From the NCBI GenBank assembly GCA_963707125.1, contig CAVPOU010000018.1:80804-144803 (forward strand): a stretch of DNA of 64,000 nt. The letters are read 5' to 3'. Of this stretch, positions 41,317 to 51,031 are shown piece by piece. Every line of letters begins with the position of its first letter. Positions within the stretch are counted from its first letter, which is position 1. Made by a program: the position numbers and the translations under genes. Under the pieces are notes generated by a model. That model was not told the DNA's origin. It did not search any database and worked only from the letters and a program-made list of their open reading frames with translations. Source of the stretch: CAVPDE01 sp963707125. GTDB taxonomy: Bacteria > Desulfobacterota > DSM-4660 > Desulfatiglandales > HGW-15.

Positions 41317-43714
41317 ATGAACTCACGCACAAAGCCCCTCTTCCTCGCTCTCATCCTCCTCGGCCTCGGCTTTAGCGCCTGTTCTTTCCTGAACTCTTTT
41401 CAGTCGGAAGGGACCCTGATCCTGCCCGGGTTAAAGGCACCGGTGACGGTCCATCGAGATGAGAAGGGAATGGCCTATATCTATGCTCAGGACATGCACG
41501 ATGCCGTCATGGCACAGGGCTTTGTGACCGCCCAGGACAGGCTGTTCCAGATGGAGCTCACCCGGCTCGTTGCTACAGGAAGGATCTGTGAAATGGCCGG
41601 AGAGGAAGCCCGGCCCCTGGCCATCCGGATGAAGACCATCGGCTTTCTGAGGAATGCCAAGAAACATGCAGCGTTGCTCGAACCGGAGACCAGGGCTTTC
41701 TTTCAGAGATATATCGATGGTGTGAACGCCTTCATCCAGCTCCGGCCAAAAGAACACCACCTTGAATTCAAGCTGGCCGGCATCAAGCCCACACCGTGGG
41801 CCATCGAGGATTCCCTCGCCGTGTTCTACCTCATGAGCTGGGATTCGGCGGCAAACCTGGAAACGGAGATCATCGCCCAGATGCTGGTGGAGAAGCTGGG
41901 ACCTGAAAAGGTCAAAGAGATCTTTCCCCTGAACCTGAATCCGGATGAAACTCCCGGATTGCAACTCCGCACCACCGCCCCTGCATGGATTCCTCTCGAC
42001 CTTGAAAAAGATCAGTCGCTTTTGGCCTATATGAAAGATCGCTCTCTCGGAGTGGGCAGCAACAACTGGGTCGTGGGCTCCAGCCTCTCAGCCGGAGCAA
42101 GACCAATCGTGGCTAATGACCCGCATCTGGATGCCCGAATTCTGCCCGGGCCATGGTATACCCGGTTGGTCTCATCACTCCACAGTTCAGAGCTGTTGGC
42201 GTAAACCTCGCGGGCCTTCCAGGGATAGCAGTGGGAAGGACGGGCTATGTAGCTTTTGGTTTTACCAATTCCTACGGAGACACGCAGGATCTCTATGTGG
42301 AGACCGTAGACCCCAATAACCCGGATCGGTATATGGAGGGAGACAAGTCTCTGCCCTTCTCAGTGGTGGACGAGAGCATATCCATAAAAGACAAGAACGC
42401 CCCGCAGGGGTACAGGGAAGAAAAGCTGAAGATCAGGCTCACGGCAAGAGGGCCTGTGATTTCCGGGGTCTTACGCAACCTTAAGACCGAGAGGGTCCTG
42501 ACCCTCAGATTTGCACCTTTTGAAAGCATGGACCCGTGCATCGGACTTCGTCTGCTCCTCACCGCAAAATCCATCGAAGAGGCCCGCCGTGCTGCGGAAC
42601 ATCTGAACATTATCGGCTTCAATATGGTGCTTGGGGACAGCAGAGGGGAACATCGGATGGCATGTTTCAGGAAAGCTTCCTATTCGTTCCAAAGGCGATG
42701 GGACGATTCCTTTCGTCGTGACGGACAGCGAAGACAACTGGGCCGGCTACATCCCTTTTGACGAAATGCCTCATTCTTTGAATCCCGAAAGAGGCTGGGT
42801 GGGCACATGCAATCACAAAACCATCACCAAAGATTACCCCTACTATTACTCCTCTCATCTCTCGCCCTCCTATCGCTATGAAAGGCTCAAAGAGCTTCTT
42901 GACGCTCCCAATCCCAAGACCGCTGAGAATCACTGGCAATACCAAAGGGACACGGTGAATCTCATGGCCAAGAGGATTGCGCCCTTAATGGCTAAGGCTC
43001 TTGTGGCCCACGAAGAGACAAAGGCAATGGGAGAAATCCTTTCCCGCTGGGATTTCAGGGATGATCCTGACAAGGCGGCACCTGCCATTTTTCAATCAGT
43101 GTATCGGCATTTTGCATTCCTTGTTTTTCAGGATGAATTGGAGGACGACTTAGCGAAAACCATGTTGGACAACTGGTACTTCTGGGAGGAGAGGCTTCAG
43201 GTCATGGTTCTCGAAGGCACCTCTCCCTGGTTTGACAACGTGAAGACGGAGAAGGTCAAGGAAACGAGAGACGAGCTCTTCTACCAGGCCGGCTTGAAAG
43301 CAGCTCAGGATACTGGGTTCATCGCTTGGAAAGGATCCTCAACAGTGGCTCTGGGGAAAAATCCACCAGATGGAATTCGTGAGCCCTATCAGGCGAAAGG
43401 GTTTTGGAAAGGGACTGGTAGGCGGCGGTTCTCACCCGGCAGCCGGCTCCTGCGAGACTCTTTACCGTGGGGTTTACACCTTCAGTGAACCCTTTGGCGT
43501 GACTGTCTCGGCAGCTCTCAGAATGGTGGCTGATCTGAGCGACGAGGACAAGATTCTCGCTGTTCTGCCCGGTGGTGTTTGCGGCCGTCTCTTCCACCCC
43601 CACACCAAGGACCAAATCGAAGCGTTCATGAACGGTGAGAAGCTGTATTGGTGGTTCAGCGACAAAGCCATTAAGGACCACAGCCGAACGGTTCTCAATC
43701 TGACCGCCAGGTAG
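41317..43714 (+). pseudogene. Penicillin acylase-family (Ntn-hydrolase) lipoprotein, three frameshifts
   Basis: About 800 residues over three reading-frame changes. Lipoprotein signal peptide LALILLGLGFSACSFL (lipobox LGFSAC). The family core is clear: VHRDEKGMAYIYAQ, the nucleophile region VGSNNWVVGSSLSAG with the catalytic Ser, ANDPHLDARILPGPWY, and the beta-subunit segments GYVAFGFTNSYGDTQDLYVE and GYIPFDEMPHSLNPERGW. Frame breaks lie near 42153 (a duplicated TA), 42650 (a GGGG run) and 43340-43360. Homologues self-cleave and hydrolyse amides such as acyl-homoserine lactones or penicillins. As read it is broken; single-base or dinucleotide errors in short runs leave sequence error open. 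AAAGGAGGTCCC precedes the start. Confidence 0.85.
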
Positions 43715-43890
43715 AACCCCAAAGCGCATGGAGCTAAGAGTTAAGAGTGAAGGCAATTCCAAGCGCTCTTTGTGTTTGTGCTTTGCTCTTTGCTATACCT
43801 CTTTGACTTCTGTGCAGGACATCCTGGCAACCCTCTCTGCTTTTTTTCTTCATCCTGACCTTCATAAACAGCCCCTAATTGAAAAATTTT

Positions 43891-43920
43891 CTTGACAGTT
43901 AGTATAATATTGTAATATTA
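43891..43920 (+). promoter_or_regulatory. Candidate GntR operator and -35 upstream of the transaldolase gene
   Basis: CTTGAC (43891-43896), 9 bases, then AATATTGTAATATT (43906-43919). The same arrangement, on the other strand, lies at 57597-57625 before the transporter operon. The gap 43715-44085 otherwise shows a short direct/inverted GC-rich stretch (43940-44020) and no gene. Confidence 0.65.
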
Positions 43921-44085
43921 CCTAATCGGCTCTGAGATATCCGCCTGTCGCCGGACAGCCTGGCCTTTGACGGATTCAGGCTCCCGGTCATCGCCCTCGG
44001 CGGGCTGCCCCGGCAGGCGGTTCTATAACGTTCCCTCTATCCAACGACATGAAATCAAAATAGCCACCGAAAAGGAGGTTCACTC

Positions 44086-45282
44086 ATGGCAAGTATAAGC
44101 GTCATAGAAAAACTCTGGAAAGTCAATCCTGATGCGGAGATCTGGTGGGATTCGTCTCCCCTCATTTTTGATAACTGGCGGTCCAAGATGATCCATCAGG
44201 CTTCAGACAAAAAGCAGATGACCGAGTGGATGGATCGTCTATACCACAAGAACAACAAACCCGAGGAGAATATCTTTCGAGGGGTCACCACCAATCCTCC
44301 TCTCTCCTACGCCGCCATCAAAGACAACCCTGAGTATTGGGCCAAGTGGGTTGACGAGCGGATCAAGAAAGACCGGTGCACCGACTCGGAGGTTGTCTTT
44401 TGGGATACGTACAAAGAGATCGTGAAAAGAGGGGCTGAAACCTACCGCCCCATTTTCGAGGGAAGCCGGTACAAGTTCGGATACATTTCAGGGCAGGTGG
44501 ATCCCCGGGTACGCGATGACGTGGACAAGATGTTTAGCCAGGGTCTTGAACTGCATTCGATTGCGCCCAATGTCATGATCAAGGTGCCGGGCACTGCAGA
44601 GGGTTATGAGGTCATCAAGCGGCTCACCGCAAAAGGCATCCCCACCAACAATACACTGTCTTTCATCATCTCCCAGTTCAAGGCGTGCATGAAAGCGGTG
44701 ACCGATGGGCTCAAGGAGGCCAAAGCCAAAGGCGTGGACCTGACCCGGTGGCGTTCCGTGATCACGGCCATGAGTGCTCGTTTCGGGACTCTGGGGGATT
44801 TGCAGAAGGACGCGCAGAAGCGCAACATCGCCGTTTCCGAAACGGATGAACGCTGGGCCGAGATTGCGGTGTTCAAGAAGGCTTGCCGTCTTGTCGAAGA
44901 GAACAAGGACTACCGGGGAAAGATGCTTCTCTGCTCCATGAGGATGAGCCCGATCATCAACGGGGACGTGCGCTCCTGGCACGTGGAGAAAGTGGCCGGT
45001 GCCAATATCGTTTACACGTGCCCGCCTCCTTATATTGAGGGCCTGATCTTCAAAGGAAACCATCTGGAATTCAGCAACCAGATCTGGGACCCTGCGCCCA
45101 AAGACGTGATGGACAAGCTCATGAGAATTCCTTACTTCGAAAGAGGGTACGCGGAAGACGGGTACACGGCTCAGGAGTTCAACAGCCACCCTGCCCTGCT
45201 GGCTACGGCCAAGGAGTTCAGTGGAGCGACGCAGCAAATGGTGGATTTCGTGGCCAAACGAGTGGCAGCCTTCTGCGGATAA
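44086..45282 (+). CDS. Transaldolase-family protein
   Basis: 398 residues, longer than the usual ~320-residue transaldolase because of an N-terminal extension and insertions. Recognisable TalB/TAL-type elements: the FRGVTTNPPLSYAAI segment (TNP motif), SGQVDPRVRDD, the Schiff-base lysine in APNVMIKVPGTAEGYEV, and GIPTNNTLSFIISQ. It transfers a dihydroxyacetone unit between sugar phosphates. AAAGGAGGTTC precedes the start. It heads a plus-strand group with a transketolase remnant, class II aldolase and triosephosphate isomerase, so it belongs to a pentose or hexose phosphate route. Exact donor and acceptor are unknown. Confidence 0.82.
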   Translation: MASISVIEKLWKVNPDAEIWWDSSPLIFDNWRSKMIHQASDKKQMTEWMDRLYHKNNKPEENIFRGVTTNPPLSYAAIKDNPEYWAKWVDERIKKDRCTDSEVVFWDTYKEIVKRGAETYRPIFEGSRYKFGYISGQVDPRVRDDVDKMFSQGLELHSIAPNVMIKVPGTAEGYEVIKRLTAKGIPTNNTLSFIISQFKACMKAVTDGLKEAKAKGVDLTRWRSVITAMSARFGTLGDLQKDAQKRNIAVSETDERWAEIAVFKKACRLVEENKDYRGKMLLCSMRMSPIINGDVRSWHVEKVAGANIVYTCPPPYIEGLIFKGNHLEFSNQIWDPAPKDVMDKLMRIPYFERGYAEDGYTAQEFNSHPALLATAKEFSGATQQMVDFVAKRVAAFCG

Positions 45283-45285
45283 CTC

Positions 45286-45376
45286 TCACCGCAAAGACGC
45301 TAAGGACGCAAAAAAAGACTTTATGTATTACTTGTGACTCGTCACTCGTCACTCGTAACTTGTGACTTGTGACTTC
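45286..45376. repeat. R5 left-end fragment followed by short tandem CACTCGTGACTT-like units
   Basis: CACCGCAAAGACGCTAAGGA matches the R5 left end; 45330-45374 repeats a roughly 7-10-base unit (GACTCGTCACTCGTCACTCG and variants). No gene. Confidence 0.5.
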
Positions 45377-45393
45377 CTTTATTGGAGGAAACT

Positions 45394-45573
45394 GTGAGCG
45401 ACCAGCCCGAAAAATCAGGACATGTTCGTCCGGACTTTGCAGAGAAATGCATCAACACCATCAAGTTCCTGGGTGTGGACGCCGTTCAGAAGGCCAACTT
45501 AGGGCATCCGGGCATGCCCATGGAAGCCTCTGCCCTGGCCTACGTGTTGTGGAGCCGTCTGATGCGCTTCTGA
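45394..45573 (+). pseudogene. Transketolase N-terminal remnant
   Basis: From GTG 45394 (GGAGGA site), 59 residues: INTIKFLGVDAVQKANLGHP, GMPMEASALAYVLWSRLMRF. This is the start of the thiamine-diphosphate domain of transketolase (GHPG motif); the frame stops at 45573 immediately after LMRF, where homologues continue for 600 more residues. Only 62 bases separate it from the aldolase gene, so most of the gene has been deleted rather than frameshifted. A complete transketolase or a two-part N-terminal half (~280 residues) would be needed for the pathway. Confidence 0.85.
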
Positions 45574-45635
45574 AAAAAAAGCAGTGAAAGAAGATTTCTT
45601 ATTGAAAACCGCTGACTGAAAGGAGGCTATGCCCT

Positions 45636-46493
45636 ATGCCCTATGTCACCTTGAAAGACGTTCTTGCCAAAGCCAAAAAGGAAAGATACGCGGTAGGTGC
45701 CTTTGACATCTTTGATCAGCTCTCGATGAAAGCCGTTGTGGAAGCGGCCGCAGAGACCAAGAGCCCGGTCATCATCCAGGCGCTGCCACCCGTGGTGGAA
45801 TATTTCGGAGCCAGGACCATTGCCGGCTGGGCGCGCCTTCTTTCCGATGATTATCCTCGTGTCCCCATGGTGCTCCACCTCGATCACGGCAGCAAAATCG
45901 AAATGGTCTTCCAGTGCATAGAAGCCAACTGGGGTTCTGTCATGATGGATGCTTCCGACAAACCGCTCGAGAAAAATATCTCCGTGACAAAGAAAGTGGT
46001 GGAAAAAGCTCACGCCGCCGGAATCACCGTGGAAGGGGAAATCGGCTGCATCTTTTCTGTGGATGAAAAAAAGGAGGTGCGGGAAAAAGAGGACAACCTC
46101 GCCAGCGTCCCTTCATGCCGCCAGTACTTCCAGGAGACCGGTATTGACGCCCTTGCCCCTGCCATCGGAACCGCCCATGGCCTCTACAAGGATGTACCCA
46201 GAATTGATTACCGGCGCCTTGAGGAGATCGGCAGAACCGTCAGCATCCCTATGGTGATCCACGGCGGCACCGGCCTCACGGACCAGGATTTCCGTGATCT
46301 CGTGAAGTCCGGAGCAGCCAAGATCAACATCTGGACCCAGATCTGCATCGAGTTCTGCGACGCCATGCGCGGCTTTGTTGGGGCAACTCCGCCAAGCTAT
46401 GATCCGATCACCTTCACCAAGATAGCAGCGGAACGAATCAAGAACAAGACGATGGGGTTCATCCGGGTCTTCGGTTCCGAGGGTAAAGCATGA
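45636..46493 (+). CDS. Class II fructose-bisphosphate aldolase family protein
   Basis: 285 residues. Zn-binding and catalytic landmarks: VLHLDHGSKIE (His and Asp), VEGEIGCI, AIGTAHGLYK (His), and MVIHGGTGL (His) followed by AAKINIWTQI, the phosphate-binding region. It cleaves or condenses ketose bisphosphates with DHAP. The family includes fructose-, tagatose- and sedoheptulose-bisphosphate aldolases, not told apart here. AAAGGAGGCT lies upstream; the sequence TATGCCCTATGCCCTATG contains duplicated start-like triplets. It is followed by tpiA at 36 bases, consistent with using DHAP and glyceraldehyde-3-phosphate. Confidence 0.88.
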   Translation: MPYVTLKDVLAKAKKERYAVGAFDIFDQLSMKAVVEAAAETKSPVIIQALPPVVEYFGARTIAGWARLLSDDYPRVPMVLHLDHGSKIEMVFQCIEANWGSVMMDASDKPLEKNISVTKKVVEKAHAAGITVEGEIGCIFSVDEKKEVREKEDNLASVPSCRQYFQETGIDALAPAIGTAHGLYKDVPRIDYRRLEEIGRTVSIPMVIHGGTGLTDQDFRDLVKSGAAKINIWTQICIEFCDAMRGFVGATPPSYDPITFTKIAAERIKNKTMGFIRVFGSEGKA

Positions 46494-46528
46494 AACGGTG
46501 AGTTCAGCAGAACATGGAGGATCTGTAT

Positions 46529-47326
46529 ATGGCGGCAGGAAAAAAGTTCATCGTCCAGAGCAATTGGAAAATGAATAAGACCTTTGAGGAGGGACTGGCG
46601 TATATCTCGGCCATCAGGAGCGCGGAACCGAGATTTCTTGGAGCGGTCGAGCTTGTGCTCTGCGTCCCCTTTACCCTGCTCAAGGTGCTCGCCGGTGAAG
46701 CCCCAGGAATCCCCTGCATTTCCATGGGTGCACAGAACGTGCACTGGGAGGAAAAAGGCGCCTTTACAGGAGAAATCTCCGCGGCCATGCTGAGCGATGC
46801 CGGCGCCCGCTACTGCGTGGTCGGCCATTCGGAGCGAAGGGAGTATTTTGCAGACACGGATGAGCGGGTGCAGTGGAAGGCCAAGGCCTGTCTGAAGCAC
46901 GGGATCACCCCGATTGTCTGCATCGGAGAATCCTTCCAGGAAAGAAAGCGGGGCCAGACCCTGGCCAAACTCGAATACCAGTTTCTCACCTGCTTTGAGG
47001 GATTCACTTCTCAGGCGATGGAAAACACCGTCATCGAGTACGAGCCGATCTGGGCCATCGGATCGGGTCACGTCGCTACGCCCCAGCAAGCCGGAGAAGC
47101 TCATCACTTTATTCGTGAGATGATCAAGAAGTATTACTCGGAAGCAACCGCCCTGCAAACCCGGATTATTTACGGAGGAAGCGTCAAAGTGAAGAATGTC
47201 CTGGAGATGACGCAAGCCCGGGACACAGACGGTGTCGGGGTCGGATCCGATAGCTGGGACGTCCAGAACTTCATCAAAATCTCGGAAACCTGTGCTCAGA
47301 GGGTTTCAAAACGTAAAGCCTCTTAA
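46529..47326 (+). CDS. tpiA: Triosephosphate isomerase
   Basis: 265 residues from ATG 46529 (GGAGG just upstream; an in-frame ATG at 46514 would bury that site). Catalytic residues are all present: Lys in QSNWKMNK, His in VVGHSERRE and Glu in IEYEPIWAIG, with the phosphate loop IIYGGSVKV and GVGVGSDSW. It interconverts DHAP and glyceraldehyde-3-phosphate. The C-terminus carries a 15-residue extension beyond the usual end. Last gene of the plus-strand group, convergent with the GntR gene across a strong hairpin. Confidence 0.95.
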   Translation: MAAGKKFIVQSNWKMNKTFEEGLAYISAIRSAEPRFLGAVELVLCVPFTLLKVLAGEAPGIPCISMGAQNVHWEEKGAFTGEISAAMLSDAGARYCVVGHSERREYFADTDERVQWKAKACLKHGITPIVCIGESFQERKRGQTLAKLEYQFLTCFEGFTSQAMENTVIEYEPIWAIGSGHVATPQQAGEAHHFIREMIKKYYSEATALQTRIIYGGSVKVKNVLEMTQARDTDGVGVGSDSWDVQNFIKISETCAQRVSKRKAS

Positions 47327-47332
47327 ATACGA

Positions 47333-47354
47333 GGGGCCGGCAAAAGCCGGCCCC
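47333..47354. terminator. Bidirectional-type hairpin between tpiA and the GntR gene
   Basis: GGGGCCGGC-AAAA-GCCGGCCCC, a perfect 9-bp stem with a 4-base loop located between two convergent genes. No long T-run on either side. Confidence 0.65.
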
Positions 47355-47384
47355 TGCTCACCTCATGATTCCTTCGGAAAACCC

Positions 47385-48125
47385 TTATTCTTCCAGAAAA
47401 GCCTCAAAAGCCAGATCGTACTTATCGCTCCGGTAGAGAGACTCTTCACACTCAATGGGCAGACCGTCTTTGAAGTAGGTCACCCCATTGATCAGAAAAG
47501 CCAGGGCTCCGCCCTCAAGTCCAAACATGGCCGCCTGGAGCACTGAGAACTTCGCAATGGTCACGTTCTGGGTGTGACGATTCGGCTTGTGGCCATAGAT
47601 GTTCTCAAAAACCTTCCACAGGGAAGAGGAAAGATCGTGTTTTTCAATCCCCGGGCAGAGGTCCGTTCGAATATATCTCGTTTCCAGCATCATGGGCACA
47701 TCATTGGCCAGCCGAAGCCTGTTGAGTTTCAGGACCATGGTCCCCTTCGCAAGACCCAGCCGTTGTCTTGCGAAAAGATTGGCAGGAATGATCTTTTTGC
47801 TCAGGACTCTTGTGGCCGGGGAAAGCCCCATCTCCTGCATGTTCGCCGTAAAACCCAGGACTTTCCGGAGATCCCTCTTCACCTTGCTCATTCGAACGAA
47901 AGTCCCTTTGCCGGCCTTCCTTTCCAACAGCTTTTCCTGGACCAGGTCATTGAGGGCCCGGCGCACCGTGGTTGAAGAAAGATTGAACTGCTCGCCTATC
48001 TCGCGCTCCGAAGGGATGAGGTCATTTTCTTTGTAGGTCCCGTTCAGAATTTTTTTCTTGATCTCTTCCTTGAGTTGATAATACAGAGGCACTTTTGATT
48101 CGTAGTTTATGTCCATCTGCTCCAT
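47385..48125 (-). CDS. GntR-family regulator, HutC/UTRA subfamily
   Basis: 246 residues. N-terminal winged helix (PLYYQLKEEIKKKILNGTYK, LIPSEREIGEQFNLSSTTVR) and a C-terminal UTRA effector domain (LRLANDVPMMLETRYIRTDL). It is the last gene of the minus-strand transporter operon. The AATATTGTA-containing sites near 43906, 57597 and 57988 are candidate operators. HutC-type regulators usually respond to a sugar phosphate or related metabolite and release DNA on binding. Confidence 0.9.
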   Translation of the reverse strand: MEQMDINYESKVPLYYQLKEEIKKKILNGTYKENDLIPSEREIGEQFNLSSTTVRRALNDLVQEKLLERKAGKGTFVRMSKVKRDLRKVLGFTANMQEMGLSPATRVLSKKIIPANLFARQRLGLAKGTMVLKLNRLRLANDVPMMLETRYIRTDLCPGIEKHDLSSSLWKVFENIYGHKPNRHTQNVTIAKFSVLQAAMFGLEGGALAFLINGVTYFKDGLPIECEESLYRSDKYDLAFEAFLEE

Positions 48126-48197
48126 GTCACTCTCCAGAGGCCTCTGATTTGCCTATTGAGGTGAAGGCACAATCTAGGTTCAAGGCACTCGAAACTC

Positions 48198-49756
48198 TTA
48201 TGGATCGAATTGTTCGTTGATCTCCGCAATCTTGTGCATAAACTCCTGCACCCTGTCATAGAATTTGACGTACACTTCTCTGTAGAACTTTTCGTACCGT
48301 ATCACATTTTGAGGAATCGGTCTATAAGTTTTTCGGATGCTGACCATGGTGCCCACGGCCTTTTTGTAATCCGGGCTCATTCCGCATCCAACCGCAGCAG
48401 CAATCGCAGCGCCCAAAGCGGTCGTCTCAGCCGTTTCTGGGAGGTGCAACGTCTTGTTGAACACATCGGTAAAAATCTGGTTCCAGTAATCGCTCCGCGC
48501 TGACCCTCCGTACATCTTGATCTGCTCTACCTTTGTTCCTGTGCCCTCTTCCATGAGCTCAGCCTGCCGTCTGGATTCATAGGCCAGGCCTTCCATCAGA
48601 GCACGCAGCAGGTGCGGCCGGCCATACTCCGTGTGAAGTCCAAACACAACCCCGCGGGCATTCAAATCCCAGTAGGGGCCATTGGCTCCCTGGAAATAGG
48701 GCACGACCATCATCCCTCGATTCCCCACAGGGCTCTCGCCGACCTGATTGTAGATGACTTCCCAGATATTCTTTTTTGTCTTTTCCGCCTCGCTCACCTC
48801 AAAGTAACCAAAATTGTTCTTGTACCAGTTCATCAGAGCGGAACCGCCGCTGGGGATATAATTCTCCACGATGTAGGCGCCCGAGGGATTGATTTCGATG
48901 AAGTAGTTGACCTTTTTCCTCTCCGGCAGACCGCGGGATACCAGCTCATTGGTGCACGACGTCCCTCCGTTGATGCCCAATTCGCCTGGCTCCACCACCC
49001 CGGCCCCTAGGGTGCCACAAGGTTGGTCCCCGGCCCCTGTCACCACAGGAAGGCCTTCGGGGAGGCCTGTCTCTTTGGCCGCCGCTTTCGTCACCTGACC
49101 AGCCACGGCCCCGCCTGGAAGGATAGGCTCGATCCAGATATCCTTCCCTGACCCCGAGGGCTTTGATGATGTCCATGGCCCACTTCCTGGGGCTGGCAAT
49201 ATCCAGAGCGCCTGTCATGGTCCCGGCTCCCTCCAGAGTCACCAGATTGCCGGTGAGCTTATAAATCAGATAGTCCTGAACCAGTACGAGCTTGTAGATT
49301 TTCTCATAAAGCTCCGGCTCGTTGTTCTTCAGCCACAGAGCTTTGTAGAGCGTCCACTGTCCCGGCGGATAACCGGTCCTTTCGAAAATGCGCTCTTTTC
49401 CTACCTTCTGCCTGGCGTAGTCCGCTTCCTTGGAGCAACGGATATCGTTCCACAGGATCGCCCTTCGGAGGGGCTTGATGTTCTTGTCCATGGGCACGAA
49501 GGTGAACCGCTGGTGGGTAATGCCGATTCCCACCATTTTCTTGATGTCCACCGCAGGATTCGATACCACCTGCTGGCAGGCTCCTTTGAAGGCTTCCCAC
49601 CAGTCCTCCGGGTCTTGCTCTACCCAGCCGGGGTTCTCCGTGTAAAGAGGATATCCCTTGGAACCCTCTGCCACAGGTCTGCCCTTGAGCATCAAATGCG
49701 ATTACCTTGGTTGCACTCGTACTGCTGTCCGCGCCTAGCACCAGTTGATCTTTCAT
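48198..49756 (-). pseudogene. FGGY-family carbohydrate kinase (xylulokinase-like), two frameshifts
   Basis: Start ATG 49756 (GGAGGGGCG site): MKDQLVLGADSSTSATKVIA is the FGGY phosphate-1 motif. It switches frame near 49683 (GGG run; continues GRPVAEGSKGYPLYTENPGW) and near 49150 (continues DIWIEPILPGGAVAGQVTKA, then VVTGAGDQPCGTLGAGVVE and MYGGSARSDYWNQIFTDVFN). Full length would be about 518 residues, normal for a ketopentose or polyol kinase. Each lesion is one extra base in a short run. Substrate choice among xylulose, ribulose and glycerol cannot be made with confidence; the adjacent polyol-type dehydrogenase favours a ketose. Confidence 0.85.
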
Positions 49757-49808
49757 GAACGCCCCTCCTGCGGTGCAAATGAATCCGATTTGCAGAGAAA
49801 GATCCCGG

Positions 49809-50842
49809 CTACGGATCAACAGAATCTTGACGGCTTCGAGATTTCGAAGGAGATCAAAAGCCTTTTTCCATTCCTTGAGAGGAAAGGTTCCGCTGATCAT
49901 TGGATCGACATTGACCTTCCCGCTCGGCCAGAAGAGAAAGGGCCCGCTCCCAGCTGGTCCAGTTGGAGCTGAAGCTGCACGACACATTGATCGCTTTACG
50001 GATGGCCAGATCCCACGGCAAAGAAATCGCGTCTTTGCCGCTGATGCCCACCCCGCAGATTCTCCCGTCGATCTTGATCATGTCAAAGGCTTGCCGAATG
50101 GCCGGCTCCGCGCCGCTGGCTTCAACGATCAAGTCCGCCCCAGTCCCTTGCGTCAGCTCGTTCACCATCGCGAGGGCATTTTCTTTTTCCACATTGACCG
50201 TGTAGTCCATGCCCATTTTTTTTGCTGCGGGAAGTCTCTGCTTTTCATCGCCGTGGTCCCCGTCACCATCACGGCGCGCGCTCCCTCGGCCTTGGCCGCT
50301 GCTGCGGCCAGAAGCCCGATGGGCCCGCAACCCATAACCACAACAAAATCCTCAGGCTCCACCCTGCTTCGTTCGAGAACCGCCTTGACGACCACAGCCA
50401 GAGGCTCGCACAGGGCAGCCTTTTCAAAGGACACGTTGTCCGGGATGCGGTGTAAGGAGGTCACCGGAAGCGCGATGAGATCGGAAAACGCTCCGTCGAT
50501 TTTGTATCCGATCGCTCTTTTTTCGCGACACACCTCAACCTGTCCTGTCAGGCAGTAACGGCAGGTGCCGCATCCCCCTTTGTGAGGTTCGGCAACCACC
50601 CGGTCTCCGGGCTTGTAGCCCACGACCTTTTTCCCGACTTCGACAATTTGTCCCGAGAATTCGTGACCGAGGATAACGGGCGGGTTGTAGTGAAATCGGT
50701 CTACCTCAATATGAAGATCCGTACCGCATATGCCGGCAGCCTTAACTCGAATAAGTGCTTCATGCTCACCCAGCACGGGGTCCTCAACGTTCTTGACCTC
50801 TAGAAATCCCATTCCCTTTTGTGTCTTGACGAGTGCCTTCAT
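49809..50842 (-). pseudogene. Zinc-dependent medium-chain (polyol-type) dehydrogenase, frameshifted
   Basis: From ATG 50842: catalytic-zinc ligands AAGICGTDLHI and GHEFSGQIVEVG, structural-zinc cysteines GGCGTCRYCLTGQVEVC, NAD-binding MGCGPIGLLAAAAAKAEG. Frame breaks near 50240 (continuing QRLPAAKKMGMDYTVNVEK) and near 49940 (continuing KVNVDPMISGTFPLKEWKKA). The C-terminus then reads ILLIRSRD, passing a TAG at 49811-49809 that one missing C would bring into frame. Intact, it would be about 345 residues and oxidise a polyol such as xylitol, arabitol or threitol to a ketose. It stands between the binding-protein gene and the kinase gene. Confidence 0.85.
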
Positions 50843-50913
50843 CGGTTACCTGCCACCTTTCCGCAATTTGCTTGATCGGCTTCTTGCCGCTTCCACAAAA
50901 TTCCAAATGCATT

Positions 50914-50959
50914 GATGGCCTCGTGCAGGCGGCCTCTTCTCCGCCTGCACGAGGCCATC
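50914..50959 (-). terminator. Long perfect hairpin downstream of the solute-binding protein gene
   Basis: A 19-bp perfect stem (50914-50932 with 50941-50959) and an 8-base loop, followed upstream on the same strand by a second 11-bp stem (50990-51000 with 51014-51024). Such tandem hairpins after a binding-protein gene commonly protect its mRNA and reduce downstream expression. Confidence 0.65.
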
Positions 50960-51031
50960 GAGGTCCATGATGTTACGATTTAAAACAAGCCGGGGCAGGT
51001 GGTTCTTTGACCGACCTGCCCCGGGCGAAGT

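Noticed and set aside
48198..49756. Glycerol kinase
   Set aside because: The transporter resembles the glycerol system, but the kinase reads more like xylulokinase and the neighbour is a polyol-type Zn dehydrogenase. The substrate was left open.
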